Below are positions 36,812 through 45,909 of a DNA stretch of 64,000 bases, piece after piece. The stretch covers positions 806,001 to 870,000 of the forward strand of contig NZ_PJND01000007.1 of the NCBI RefSeq assembly GCF_002846575.1, written 5' to 3'. This stretch comes from Flavobacterium lindanitolerans. Its GTDB lineage: Bacteria > Bacteroidota > Bacteroidia > Flavobacteriales > Flavobacteriaceae. Position 1 is the first letter of the stretch, and the number at the start of each line of letters is the position of its first letter. The notes beneath the pieces were generated by a model that worked only from the letters and a program-made list of their open reading frames with translations, made no database searches and was not told the DNA's origin. The position numbers and the translations under genes are program-made.

Positions 36812-36922
36812 ATGAGCATAATAATTGCATTTAACAATAAAGATTTTCTGAACAAAATAGTTTTTTTGCTTGGCAATCAAATAAAAAAAAACGAGTTTTA
36901 TAAAATTAAACCTGTAAAATGA
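36812..36922 (+). CDS. Possible 36-residue leader peptide, ATGA overlap with next gene
   Basis: ATG at 36812 opens a frame of 36 residues (MSIIIAFNNKDFLNK ...) whose TGA stop overlaps the ATG at 36919 in ATGA. It begins just downstream of the operator repeats and would lie inside the transcript of the cluster. The overlap is typical of translational coupling. No homologue is known to me, so it could be chance. Confidence 0.35.
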   Translation: MSIIIAFNNKDFLNKIVFLLGNQIKKNEFYKIKPVK

Positions 36923-37314
36923 AAGATTATTTTAATGTAATAAAAGGGTACTTGACTGAACTCGAGCTTGAAATAAAATATGAGAATAGCGCAGATAGTA
37001 TTTTCATTGTAAGTAGCGAGCAGGAAGGTGTTGTAAATCTTATTATTTGTGTAGCCTATCCTATAGTGATATTTGAGCAGTTTCTGTTCGAAATCAAAAC
37101 AGATTCGCCTTTAGTTTATAAGGCCCTGTTACAGAAAAACAGGGATATTATTCACGGTGCATTTGTTTTGGATCATACAGGTCAGAAAGTTATTTTCAGA
37201 GATTCGCTGCAATTGGAAAATTTAGATTTAAATGAATTTGGTGCTACTTTAAATTCGTTGAGCCTGTTGCTTAGCGAATATTCGGAGCAGATTATTAACT
37301 TTTCAAAAAGATAG
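36919..37314 (+). CDS. YbjN/DUF2170-like protein, first gene of the PspA cluster
   Basis: 131 residues. The pattern NLIICVAYPIVIFEQFLFEI ... LLQKNRDIIHGAFVLDHTGQKVIFRDSLQLENLDL matches the small alpha/beta fold shared by YbjN, DUF2170 (YjfI) and type III secretion chaperones. DUF2170 proteins are known neighbours of PspA homologues. It stops 4 bp before pspA. Likely a cytosolic partner of PspA or of the flotillin complex. The exact family should be checked by profile search. Confidence 0.6.
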   Translation: MKDYFNVIKGYLTELELEIKYENSADSIFIVSSEQEGVVNLIICVAYPIVIFEQFLFEIKTDSPLVYKALLQKNRDIIHGAFVLDHTGQKVIFRDSLQLENLDLNEFGATLNSLSLLLSEYSEQIINFSKR

Positions 37315-37318
37315 AGAC

Positions 37319-38032
37319 ATGAAATTTCTTAGACGACTTTTAAAAATAGGGCAGGCTGAAGTGCACCATGCTATTGACAATATGGAAGACCCTATAAAAA
37401 TGACAGAGCAGGGAATAAGAGATATGAAAGAGGATCTTGACAAGGCACTTGAAGCCCTGGCTCAGGTAAAGGCGATGAGTATCCGTGCCAAAAAAGAAGT
37501 GGATGAGTATGAAGATAAAGCAGAAGACTACAATGAAAAAGCGATGCTTATCTTAAAAAAGGCACAGACCGGAGGGATTGAACCAGGCGAAGCTGATAGG
37601 TTGGCGACAGAAGCACTCGTGAAAAAAGAGGAAGCCGTTGGTTTGAAAAATCAGGCTATTGCCGATAAGGAAAAATTTGACCAGAATGTATTGCAAATGG
37701 AGGCAAACGTTCAGACCATCAAGCAAAACATCAGTAAATGGGAGAATGAACTTAAAATATTGCGTTCCCGCGTGAAGGTGGCTGATGCAACCAAGAGCCT
37801 TAACAAGCAAATGGCAAAAATAGACAGCAACGGAACGATAGCGTTGTTGGAAAGGATGAAAGAAAAAGTGCATCAGGAGGAGGCATTGGCAGAAGCTTAT
37901 GGTGAAATTGCCAATTCTTCAAAATCTATTGATGAAGAAATCAACAGGGTGGTGGATGTTAAAAAGTCAAAAGCCCATAATGAGTTGGAAAAACTGAAGG
38001 AACAACTTGGTATAAGTGATCCTAAAGACTAA
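37319..38032 (+). CDS. pspA: PspA/IM30-family protein
   Basis: 237 residues, almost entirely helical coiled coil. It begins FLRRLLKIGQAEVHHAIDNMEDPIKMTEQGIRDM, the conserved helix start of PspA/Vipp1-like ESCRT-III proteins, and continues with long heptad segments. These proteins polymerise on damaged inner membranes. It lies 4 bp after the YbjN-like gene and 11 bp before the OB-fold protein gene. Confidence 0.9.
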   Translation: MKFLRRLLKIGQAEVHHAIDNMEDPIKMTEQGIRDMKEDLDKALEALAQVKAMSIRAKKEVDEYEDKAEDYNEKAMLILKKAQTGGIEPGEADRLATEALVKKEEAVGLKNQAIADKEKFDQNVLQMEANVQTIKQNISKWENELKILRSRVKVADATKSLNKQMAKIDSNGTIALLERMKEKVHQEEALAEAYGEIANSSKSIDEEINRVVDVKKSKAHNELEKLKEQLGISDPKD

Positions 38033-38043
38033 AAAATAAATAA

Positions 38044-38697
38044 ATGAAGGAGCTTATAGAAATTTCTTTTTCGCCGGTCAATGCTTTTTTTAGTATCATG
38101 TCTATTATCATGGTCGTGTATTGGCTGCTTGTTATCATAGCCGGTATTGATCCTGATTTGTTCAGTATTGATTTTGACTCCGCAGACATAGAGAGCAATT
38201 TTGACCATGATGTTTCAGGTAGTGAACACGCTCATGAAGGAAACGGTTTTATGAAGGTACTGGAGTATTTTAACTTCGATGAGCTTCCTCTCATGTTTAT
38301 CCTTACTATTATTTTCTTTAGTATGTGGCTGGTAGGAGTGAATGTAACTTATTATCTGGGTATAGAAAGTACGCTGATTGGTTTCTTATTGCTTATACCC
38401 AACTTCATTCTGAGTCTTTTTGTAGTAAAGATTTTTAGCAAGCCACTTGGCTATGTCTACAAGCAATTGAATCACAAAGGAGAACCCGAAATAGATTTTT
38501 TGGGAAGAAGATGTAGTGTGACTTCTGCAGTTACAGAACAAAAAACAGGGCAGATAGAACTCATAGTAAATGGTGACCCAATGAAGCTTTATGCCAGAAG
38601 TAATACTGATGAGAAATTAGTAGCTGGCGACCAGGCTGTTATTGTGGGTGAAAGCAACGATAAAAAATATTATCTCATTGAAAAATTTGACTATTAA
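38044..38697 (+). CDS. YqiJ-like membrane protein with OB-fold (NfeD-type) tail
   Basis: 217 residues. Three or so transmembrane segments (about 12-35, 75-100, 110-130), an acidic external stretch between helices 1 and 2 (FDSADIESNFDHDVSGSEHAHEGN), and a C-terminal OB-fold domain (about 150-215; DFLGRRCSVTSAVTEQKTGQIELIVNGDP). The architecture and position before a flotillin match YqiJ, the E. coli partner of flotillin YqiK. OB-fold partners of the NfeD type commonly pair with SPFH proteins. Confidence 0.78.
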   Translation: MKELIEISFSPVNAFFSIMSIIMVVYWLLVIIAGIDPDLFSIDFDSADIESNFDHDVSGSEHAHEGNGFMKVLEYFNFDELPLMFILTIIFFSMWLVGVNVTYYLGIESTLIGFLLLIPNFILSLFVVKIFSKPLGYVYKQLNHKGEPEIDFLGRRCSVTSAVTEQKTGQIELIVNGDPMKLYARSNTDEKLVAGDQAVIVGESNDKKYYLIEKFDY

Positions 38698-38714
38698 CCA
38701 ATACTATACTAACC

Positions 38715-38789
38715 ATGATTGTTTTAATAATACGTCTTATTGCCAGCCTGGTTTATCTCGTAATTAACTTTATTGACTTTTTAATATAA
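38715..38789 (+). CDS. 24-residue single-pass membrane microprotein
   Basis: ATG at 38715 to TAA at 38789: MIVLIIRLIASLVYLVINFI followed by DFLI. It is nearly all hydrophobic and would form one transmembrane helix with Arg-7 near the start. It lies 17 bp after the YqiJ-like gene and 33 bp before the flotillin gene, on the same strand, inside the operon. Small membrane subunits are often overlooked in such complexes. Coding status is inferred from the amphiphilic design and the spacing. Confidence 0.45.
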   Translation: MIVLIIRLIASLVYLVINFIDFLI

Positions 38790-38822
38790 AAATAAACACC
38801 AAAATTATAAAACACTAATACA

Positions 38823-40883
38823 ATGCTAGGAAACTCGTTACTCATCACAATGATTGCCATAATAATAGTAGTTATAGGGCTGCTGGTATGGGTCATTTCA
38901 ATGTACAAAAAAATTATCCAGGGAAAAGTAATTGTACGCACCGGTGCAGGTGGTACAAAAGTTTTCTATAATGCAGGACTTGTAGTGCCTGTGTTGCATA
39001 AAATGGAGATAATGGATATCTCGGTTAAAAAACTTGACGTAGAAAGAACAGGTGTTAACGGACTTATCTGTAAAGACAATATAAGGGCAGACATTAAGGT
39101 AACCTTTTTCATAAAAATCAATAAATCTACAGCAGATATTATTAACGTCGCTCAAACGATTGGTTGTGAGCGTGCTTCGGAAATTGACGTATTGAGAAAT
39201 CTTTTTGATGCCAAATTTTCAGAAGCCTTAAAAACGGTTGGTAAAAAATTCGATTTTGTAGAACTGTACGAAGCCAGAAGTGAATTCAGGGAAGAAATCA
39301 TTGCGATTATTGGTACAGACCTAAACGGTTATGTACTGGATGATTGCGCCATCGACGATTTGGAGCAAACGCCGCTTTCGCAACTGAAGGCCGATAATAT
39401 TCTTGATTCTGAAGGTATTAAAAAAATTACGGAACTTACTGCTGCACAAAACATTAAAGCGAACCTGATACGCAGGGATGAGGAAAAAACCATCCGCAAG
39501 CAGGATGTTGAAGCCAAAGAAGCCATATTGGCGTTAGACCGTCAGTTAGCTGAAAAGGAAGAACAGCAAAAAAGAGAAATTGCCAATATCAAGGCTCGTG
39601 AAGAAGCCGAGATTGTAAAAGTGTCTGAAGAAGAAAGGCTTAAGGCAGAAACAGCCCGTATAAACACTACAGAAAAAGTAATGGTTGCTGAAGAAAATAA
39701 GGACAGGCTTATTATTGTTGCGGCTAAAAACAAACAGCGTACAGAAGCTGTCGAAACTGAAAGAGTAGAGAAAGACCGTGCTCTTGAGCAAACGGAAAGA
39801 GAACGTATCGTTACACTGGCTCAAATTGAAAAAGAAAAGGCGGTCGAAGTGGAACGTAAAAACATTCAGAACGTTATTCGCGACAGAGTAGTACTTGAAA
39901 AAGGAGTAGTTCAGGAACAGGAAAATATGAAAGATATTGAAGCTTTCAAAGAAGCTGACAGACAGAAAAAAGTAGCAGTTACTCTTGCTGAAAAAGAGAG
40001 TGAAGAACTTTACATCAAAAGACTGAAAGCTGCTGAGGCTGAAAAAGAAGCTGCAAAACAAAAAGCAGAAGAAATAAACATTGAAGCGGCTGCAAGAATG
40101 GCTGCCAGCGAAAAAGAAGCGGAGGCCAGAAAAATCTTAGCAGAAGCAAAAGCTAAAGAAGATGCTACATTAGGATTGTCTGAAGCTCAGGTAATGCATG
40201 CTAAAGCAGATGCAAACGAAAGACAGGGTATTGTAGATGCTGTGGTTATTGAGAAGAAGGCATTGGCTGAAGCTGCAGGTATTAAAGCTAAAGCCGAAGC
40301 CGAAAAACAATTGGGTGTGTCTGAGGCTGAGGTTATCAAAGAAAAAGCACTTGCTGAAGCTAGCGGTATCGAGGAAAAAGCCGAGGCTATGAAAAAACTT
40401 GACGGTGTTGGTAAGGACCACGAAGAGTTCAAACTTCGCCTTAATAAGGAACTGCAGGTTGACCTTGCCCATATCCATATACAGAAAGATATTGCAGATG
40501 CTCAGGCAAATGTATTGGCAGAAGCGCTTAGGTCGGCTAAGATTGATATTGTGGGTGGTGAAACCATGTTCTTTGACCAGATTGTGGGTCAGATTACCAA
40601 AGCTAAAGGTTTCGACAGACTTGTAAATGGAAGTGAAAACATTACTGAAATTAAAGAAGCCATATTAGGTAATGATAGTGAAGGTGGAGAAAATCTGTTG
40701 GAAAGAATAAAAGGTTTTGCGGATAAATATGGCATAACGTCCGAAGACATCAAGAATCTTACGGTAGCCGGATTGCTGGTCGAACTGCAAAAACGAAGCA
40801 ATGACGAAGGAGAGAAAGGACTTTTCTCTAACCTGATGGACATGGCAAAAAATCTGGGCCTATCCGGTAAAAAATTAGGATAA
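38823..40883 (+). CDS. Flotillin-family (YqiK-like) SPFH protein
   Basis: 686 residues. One N-terminal membrane helix (about 4-25, LLITMIAIIIVVIGLLVWVISMY), an SPFH/Band-7 domain (about 30-220) and a very long Ala/Glu/Lys-rich coiled coil (about 230-540) with EAEKEAAKQKAEE-type repeats, then a helical tail with DLAHIHIQKDIADAQANVLAEAL. Flotillins form ring or cage assemblies in membrane microdomains. Its partners here are the OB-fold protein, PspA-like protein and giant ATPase. Confidence 0.92.
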   Translation: MLGNSLLITMIAIIIVVIGLLVWVISMYKKIIQGKVIVRTGAGGTKVFYNAGLVVPVLHKMEIMDISVKKLDVERTGVNGLICKDNIRADIKVTFFIKINKSTADIINVAQTIGCERASEIDVLRNLFDAKFSEALKTVGKKFDFVELYEARSEFREEIIAIIGTDLNGYVLDDCAIDDLEQTPLSQLKADNILDSEGIKKITELTAAQNIKANLIRRDEEKTIRKQDVEAKEAILALDRQLAEKEEQQKREIANIKAREEAEIVKVSEEERLKAETARINTTEKVMVAEENKDRLIIVAAKNKQRTEAVETERVEKDRALEQTERERIVTLAQIEKEKAVEVERKNIQNVIRDRVVLEKGVVQEQENMKDIEAFKEADRQKKVAVTLAEKESEELYIKRLKAAEAEKEAAKQKAEEINIEAAARMAASEKEAEARKILAEAKAKEDATLGLSEAQVMHAKADANERQGIVDAVVIEKKALAEAAGIKAKAEAEKQLGVSEAEVIKEKALAEASGIEEKAEAMKKLDGVGKDHEEFKLRLNKELQVDLAHIHIQKDIADAQANVLAEALRSAKIDIVGGETMFFDQIVGQITKAKGFDRLVNGSENITEIKEAILGNDSEGGENLLERIKGFADKYGITSEDIKNLTVAGLLVELQKRSNDEGEKGLFSNLMDMAKNLGLSGKKLG

Positions 40884-40904
40884 CCATTCCTTTCTGATAT
40901 AGTT

Positions 40905-40929
40905 TCCCGTACGATAATACCGTGCGGGA
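40905..40929 (+). terminator. Hairpin between flotillin and ATPase genes
   Basis: TCCCGTACG (40905-40913) pairs with CGTGCGGGA (40921-40929); it is followed by a weak T-rich stretch (ACTTTTCTATT). It may be a partial terminator lowering transcription of the long ATPase gene. Confidence 0.45.
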
Positions 40930-40981
40930 TACTTTTCTATTACGATTACATTTTGTAATCCAACCCTAAAATTTAAAAATC

Positions 40982-43900
40982 ATGAGTACACTGGAAGGCG
41001 GTACATATGAAATCATACGAGGCAGGCTGGAAACGCAAAAGGACGACCTTTCCGCTCGGCTTAATAAACTTAACGAAGCAAGGAAAGAGATTTTTGGCAG
41101 TACCGAAACTAAACTTCTTGCCAATAACCGTATCATTACAGAAAATAATTGCATACCTAATGATATTGTATCCATTCATGATACCTGTATTTTTGGTTAT
41201 AATGTTCACTTTGGATTGCGTACAGACATAAAGACCGAAGATGTTTTTAGTATCTATAAGTATGAAGACGGAGAGTTTAAGCAGCAAGGAATGGATATCA
41301 TTTCCGATAGTGTTTTCTTAGATGATTTTTTAAATCTGTATAAATACTATCGTGATACAGAATTTAAGAAGTTTTTTATTACCGGAAATTACCTGCACAT
41401 GATATTTCAGTTGAGTGACAGGATTTCAGATATAAAAACATTTAAATGGCTCATAAAAGACGATACGCTTATCTATCAGGACAACCGCAGCGACAGCGAA
41501 TATCGTTTGCCGCGCCAGCATGATTTTATCTGGCAGCAAACTTCACGCGATATGCAACGTTATGGAAAACATCCGCATGTGTCTATACTTGACAAGGTTT
41601 TTGTAGAGACTGTGGGAGGAACCCTGACCATTAAAGTAGAAGATAATACCAGTTCAGGCAAAGGTGTTTATGAAGAAGATGTCTTGTATCCGGACCAGAC
41701 ACTGGACGATGGTAATTACCAATATGCCGATTTGGGCAATCTTATAGCCTTACAGATAAAACCGTTTCAGGAAGAAGCCCGTTTTTTTATCTACAACCAC
41801 AAATTGCAGGAAGTAAAAAAAATAGACAGCCTTTCCACTTCAGCAATACTTCTTCCTGACCAGCATGGACTTATATTTTCAAACGGATATTACCTGCAAA
41901 CAGGTGAATATAAGATATTTGAAAACAGCCTTCGAAACCTGTTGTTCCAGGAAAAGATAGCTTCGCCAAACGGTGAAGATTTTATGTATGTGTTTTATGA
42001 AGAACTGACAGGGCAATATGTGCTTATGTCCTATAATATTATTACCCACGAGGTAATGACACCAATTATCTGCAATGGGTTTACCATACTTGAAAATGGT
42101 GAATTATGCTATTTCAGGGCAGAAGAAGAACATACTAAAAACCATTTGGTGCAAATATGGCAGACTCCTTTTGTAAAAGGAGATGTAATGCCTACACAGT
42201 ATAAAGACAGTTTTTTGTATAAAATAGGTAATAAGGACATTGTAAAAGCTATGGCAGATTGCCATTCTATTATAACACTCCTTAATAAAAATGATGATTA
42301 TGAAGGTTTGTATGCAGACCTTACAAGACAGTCGCAAAATATTCTGGACACCTATTACTGGATAAACAGTAAAGAAACTTTTGAGCTGCACATACCGCTT
42401 ACCGAAATTAAGAATACGGCCAATACGGCAATTGACGAGTTTGAAAAAGTAGTGCAGCTAAGGCTTAATGCAGCAAAAATTACTCAGGAAATAAAGGATA
42501 AGGCAGAATCTCTTTTTATAAAAATAAAAAGTTCTCCGCTTAATGATATTGATGTTTTTGTAGCCGACCTTGCAGGACTCCGGACTTTAAGAGGAGAAGT
42601 AATAAGCCTTCGTGAAATTCGATATGTAGAAGACGATTTTATCAATGCACTGGAAACAGAAATTATCGCCCAAACAGAGCATATTTCGCAAAACTGCCTG
42701 CAATTCCTTATGGAAGATAAGGCGCTGGTGCCGTATCATAACCGGGTAGAAGAAAAGCAGAAAGGACTAGACAAAATCACAACCGTAGCCGAAGGTAAAA
42801 AGTTGGAAGATGAAGTCAATGCAATTACTGCCGATTTGGAAATGCTTATTGAAATTGTTTCGAATCTTAAAATTGACGACACTTCAAAATCAACCCATAT
42901 TATCAATACCATATCGCTGATTTTCTCCACACTTAACAGATTAAAAGCAGACATTAAGAATAAAGTCGCGGCGCTTGGAAGTAAAGAAGCCAGGGCTGAT
43001 TTTGCTGCTCAAATGAAGCTGATTGACCAAAGCATGGTAAACTCGCTCGATAGAGCTGTAAATCCTGACAAAGCGGATGAACTTCTAAATAAAATATCAG
43101 TACAGCTGGAAGATGTCGAAGCCCGTTTTGCAGATTATGATGAATTTACAGGCGCCATTCTCGAAAAGAGGGAAGAAATTTATGCTGCTTTTGAAGCTAA
43201 AAAAAACAGTCTGGTTGAAGCAAGAAATAAAAAAGCAGTAGCGATACAAAAAGCAGCTGAGCGAATTCTTAAAAATATAGACATAAAGGCGCTTGCCCTC
43301 AGTTCGGTTGAAGAAATAAACGGCTATTTCGCATCTGACCTTATGGTTGCGAAACTGCGCGATTTGGCTGCTCAGCTGATTGAAATGGATGATACGGGCA
43401 AAGCCGAAACCATAGAAACACAGTTAAAAGCTTCTCGCGAAGATGCCTTGCGAAAGCTTAAAGACAAGCAAGATTTATATGAAAACGGTGAGAATATATT
43501 GCGTTTAGGCAAGCACCGGTTTGCAGTCAATAAACAGCCGTTAGACCTGACTATCGTTTATAAAGAAGGGAAGTTGAATTATCATTTAACCGGAACCGAT
43601 TTTTACCAGGAACTTTCTGGCAGTGCTTTGGAATCGCTTCAAAAATACTGGTCACAAGACCTGATTTCTGAAAATGATACTATTTACAGAGGAGCTTATC
43701 TGGCCTATAAAATTTTTAAAACCTATGGTGCGGCCAGATTGTATAGCCTGACTGATGAGGAATTGGAAACAATTGTCAAAGACGAAACCCTAAAGAATTA
43801 TACAGAAGGTTATATAAAAGGAGTGCATGATGCCGATGCTTTTAAAATAGTAAAAGTGCTTATAACAAAGCACAACGATTTAAAACTGCTGCGATATTCG

Positions 43901-45832
43901 CCAACAGTACGTGCCTTTGCACAATTTGTATGGAATAGTCTTCCTGAAGAAGACCGTAATGCAATGAATGTAAAAATAAAAGCTTCGGGCAATGTACTGG
44001 CTATTTTTCCGGAATCTACGGAGTTTGATTACATCATAAATGAGCTTAGACAAAAAGCAGAAGGCTTTTTAGAGACTACTGCAGTATCAAAAAATAGTGG
44101 TGCTGAAATTGCTGAAATTGCAAGCTACCTTTTTGATGAATTAAAAGATGGCGATGTTTTCTCTGTGAGCCATCGCGCCACGCAAATTGCTGAAAATTTT
44201 ATAAAAACTCTGGAGGCCAAAAGTGCATTGATGAGTTTCAGGCATGCTGTTGAAGCCGCTGCTGATAACGAAACTTCATTGTTGCTTGCAGTCCAATGGG
44301 TGTCGTCATATTTGGCGCAAAATGAAGAAAAGCAAAATGCAGAATATCTTTATGAAGTAGTAGCCTTGTTATTGTACAGCCAAAAGTCTGATGAAAAGGT
44401 TTCTGGCATAACACCGGAAGAAACAATTATCGGATTGGTTGGAGCACATCCTTCAATTACAGATGGTGTTTTTCAGTTTCATTACCATAAGTTTATAAAA
44501 CTTCTCAAAGAATATTTTGATAAGGATGTGCCTGCTTTTGAGCAATTCAGAGAAGAAAGGCATAAACTTACACAGCAACTCAAAGTCGATTTAAGGCTCC
44601 ATGAATTTACGCCAAAGGTGCTTACTTCGTTTGTGCGTAATAAGCTTATAGACCAGGTATATTTGTCGTTATTTGGTGATAATCTTGCAAAACAGCTTGG
44701 TAGTGCAGGAGAAAATAAAAGAACAGACCGTTCCGGCATGCTGCTCCTGGTATCACCGCCGGGTTATGGTAAGACAACACTTATGGAATATCTGGCTAAT
44801 AGATTGGGACTTATCTTTATGAAGATTAACGGACCAGCCATTGGTCATGAAATCACTTCTGTAGACCCGACTTCAGCAAGTAATTCGGCTGCAAGGGAAG
44901 AACTTAAAAAATTGAACCTTGCTTTGGAGATGGGGAACAATGTCATGCTGTATTTGGATGATATCCAGCATTGCAGCCCGGAGTTCCTGCAAAAATTTAT
45001 CTCATTGGCAGACGGAACCAGAAAAATAGAAGGGGTTTATAACGGACAGCCTAAAACTTATGACATGAAATCCAAAAAGTTTTGTGTAGTAATGGCGGGT
45101 AATCCTTATACAGAAACCGGAGAGAAATTTAGAATACCGGATATGCTCGCCAACCGTGCCGATATTTATAATCTGGGTGATGTTATAGGTAATTCGGCTG
45201 AATTATTTGAGCTAAGTCTTATTGAAAATGCCATGACCTCCAATCCGATGCTGGCGCAGCTTGCTTCCAGAAATATGGACGACTTGTATCCGTTTATAAA
45301 AATGGCGCAAACAGGACAACGGGATGGGTTAGAACTTAAAGGAAACCATACTAAACAGGACATCGAAGTGTATGTTTCCGTGTTAGATAAAGTGCTTAAG
45401 ATACGTGATGTAGTACTTCAGGTCAATGCGGCCTATATTGCTTCTGCCGCTATGGAAGATGCCTATAGAACTGAACCGCCATTCAAATTGCAGGGCTCTT
45501 ACCGCGACATGAACAAATTGGTTGCAAAAATAGAACCGGTTATGAATGATGCTGAGGTAGCTGCGTTATTGCTGTCGCATTATCAAAATGAAACACAAAC
45601 GTTAACCAATGCAGCAGAAGCAAACTTGTTGAAGTATAAAGAACTGACAAGTACTTTAAACGATACCGAAAAAGAACGTTGGGCATCGATAAAGGAGATA
45701 TTCCAAAAGAATAACAAGCTTAAAGGTTTTGGTAACAAAAATGAAATGGCTCAGGTACTACAGCAAATGATGGAGTTTACCAGCTATATTGAAGGAATTA
45801 AGCAGATACTTGGAAAAAGACTTGAGGAGTAA
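40982..45832 (+). CDS. Giant AAA ATPase of the flotillin/PspA cluster (annotated elsewhere as DNA repair ATPase)
   Basis: 1616 residues. The N-terminus (about 1-420) is a beta-rich domain opening with GGTYEIIRGRLETQKDDLSARL; a long coiled-coil region spans about 430-830; a further helical region reaches about 1240. The AAA domain follows with Walker A SPPGYGKTTLMEY (K1264), Walker B VMLYLDDIQH (DD1326-1327) and FCVVMAGNPYTETGEKFRIPDM as a sensor/arginine-finger region. Databases name such proteins DNA repair ATPase, but the neighbourhood points to membrane remodelling rather than DNA. Last gene of the operon. Confidence 0.8.
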   Translation: MSTLEGGTYEIIRGRLETQKDDLSARLNKLNEARKEIFGSTETKLLANNRIITENNCIPNDIVSIHDTCIFGYNVHFGLRTDIKTEDVFSIYKYEDGEFKQQGMDIISDSVFLDDFLNLYKYYRDTEFKKFFITGNYLHMIFQLSDRISDIKTFKWLIKDDTLIYQDNRSDSEYRLPRQHDFIWQQTSRDMQRYGKHPHVSILDKVFVETVGGTLTIKVEDNTSSGKGVYEEDVLYPDQTLDDGNYQYADLGNLIALQIKPFQEEARFFIYNHKLQEVKKIDSLSTSAILLPDQHGLIFSNGYYLQTGEYKIFENSLRNLLFQEKIASPNGEDFMYVFYEELTGQYVLMSYNIITHEVMTPIICNGFTILENGELCYFRAEEEHTKNHLVQIWQTPFVKGDVMPTQYKDSFLYKIGNKDIVKAMADCHSIITLLNKNDDYEGLYADLTRQSQNILDTYYWINSKETFELHIPLTEIKNTANTAIDEFEKVVQLRLNAAKITQEIKDKAESLFIKIKSSPLNDIDVFVADLAGLRTLRGEVISLREIRYVEDDFINALETEIIAQTEHISQNCLQFLMEDKALVPYHNRVEEKQKGLDKITTVAEGKKLEDEVNAITADLEMLIEIVSNLKIDDTSKSTHIINTISLIFSTLNRLKADIKNKVAALGSKEARADFAAQMKLIDQSMVNSLDRAVNPDKADELLNKISVQLEDVEARFADYDEFTGAILEKREEIYAAFEAKKNSLVEARNKKAVAIQKAAERILKNIDIKALALSSVEEINGYFASDLMVAKLRDLAAQLIEMDDTGKAETIETQLKASREDALRKLKDKQDLYENGENILRLGKHRFAVNKQPLDLTIVYKEGKLNYHLTGTDFYQELSGSALESLQKYWSQDLISENDTIYRGAYLAYKIFKTYGAARLYSLTDEELETIVKDETLKNYTEGYIKGVHDADAFKIVKVLITKHNDLKLLRYSPTVRAFAQFVWNSLPEEDRNAMNVKIKASGNVLAIFPESTEFDYIINELRQKAEGFLETTAVSKNSGAEIAEIASYLFDELKDGDVFSVSHRATQIAENFIKTLEAKSALMSFRHAVEAAADNETSLLLAVQWVSSYLAQNEEKQNAEYLYEVVALLLYSQKSDEKVSGITPEETIIGLVGAHPSITDGVFQFHYHKFIKLLKEYFDKDVPAFEQFREERHKLTQQLKVDLRLHEFTPKVLTSFVRNKLIDQVYLSLFGDNLAKQLGSAGENKRTDRSGMLLLVSPPGYGKTTLMEYLANRLGLIFMKINGPAIGHEITSVDPTSASNSAAREELKKLNLALEMGNNVMLYLDDIQHCSPEFLQKFISLADGTRKIEGVYNGQPKTYDMKSKKFCVVMAGNPYTETGEKFRIPDMLANRADIYNLGDVIGNSAELFELSLIENAMTSNPMLAQLASRNMDDLYPFIKMAQTGQRDGLELKGNHTKQDIEVYVSVLDKVLKIRDVVLQVNAAYIASAAMEDAYRTEPPFKLQGSYRDMNKLVAKIEPVMNDAEVAALLLSHYQNETQTLTNAAEANLLKYKELTSTLNDTEKERWASIKEIFQKNNKLKGFGNKNEMAQVLQQMMEFTSYIEGIKQILGKRLEE

Positions 45833-45851
45833 CAATCTGTAAATAGTGTTT

Positions 45852-45890
45852 AAAAACAAATGGCCTTCTGATGTAAGGCCATTTGTTTTT
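45852..45890 (+). terminator. Terminator at the end of the flotillin/ATPase operon
   Basis: A perfect 16-bp stem (45852-45867 with 45875-45890) around CTGATGT, with T5; it may serve both strands, since the MATE gene ends at 45910. Confidence 0.88.
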
Positions 45891-45909
45891 TATATCTATG
45901 TTTGAATTC

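Noticed and set aside
39546..40061. Long antisense frame under the flotillin gene
   Set aside because: Phe/Ser-rich shadow of the Glu/Lys-rich coiled-coil codons on the opposite strand.
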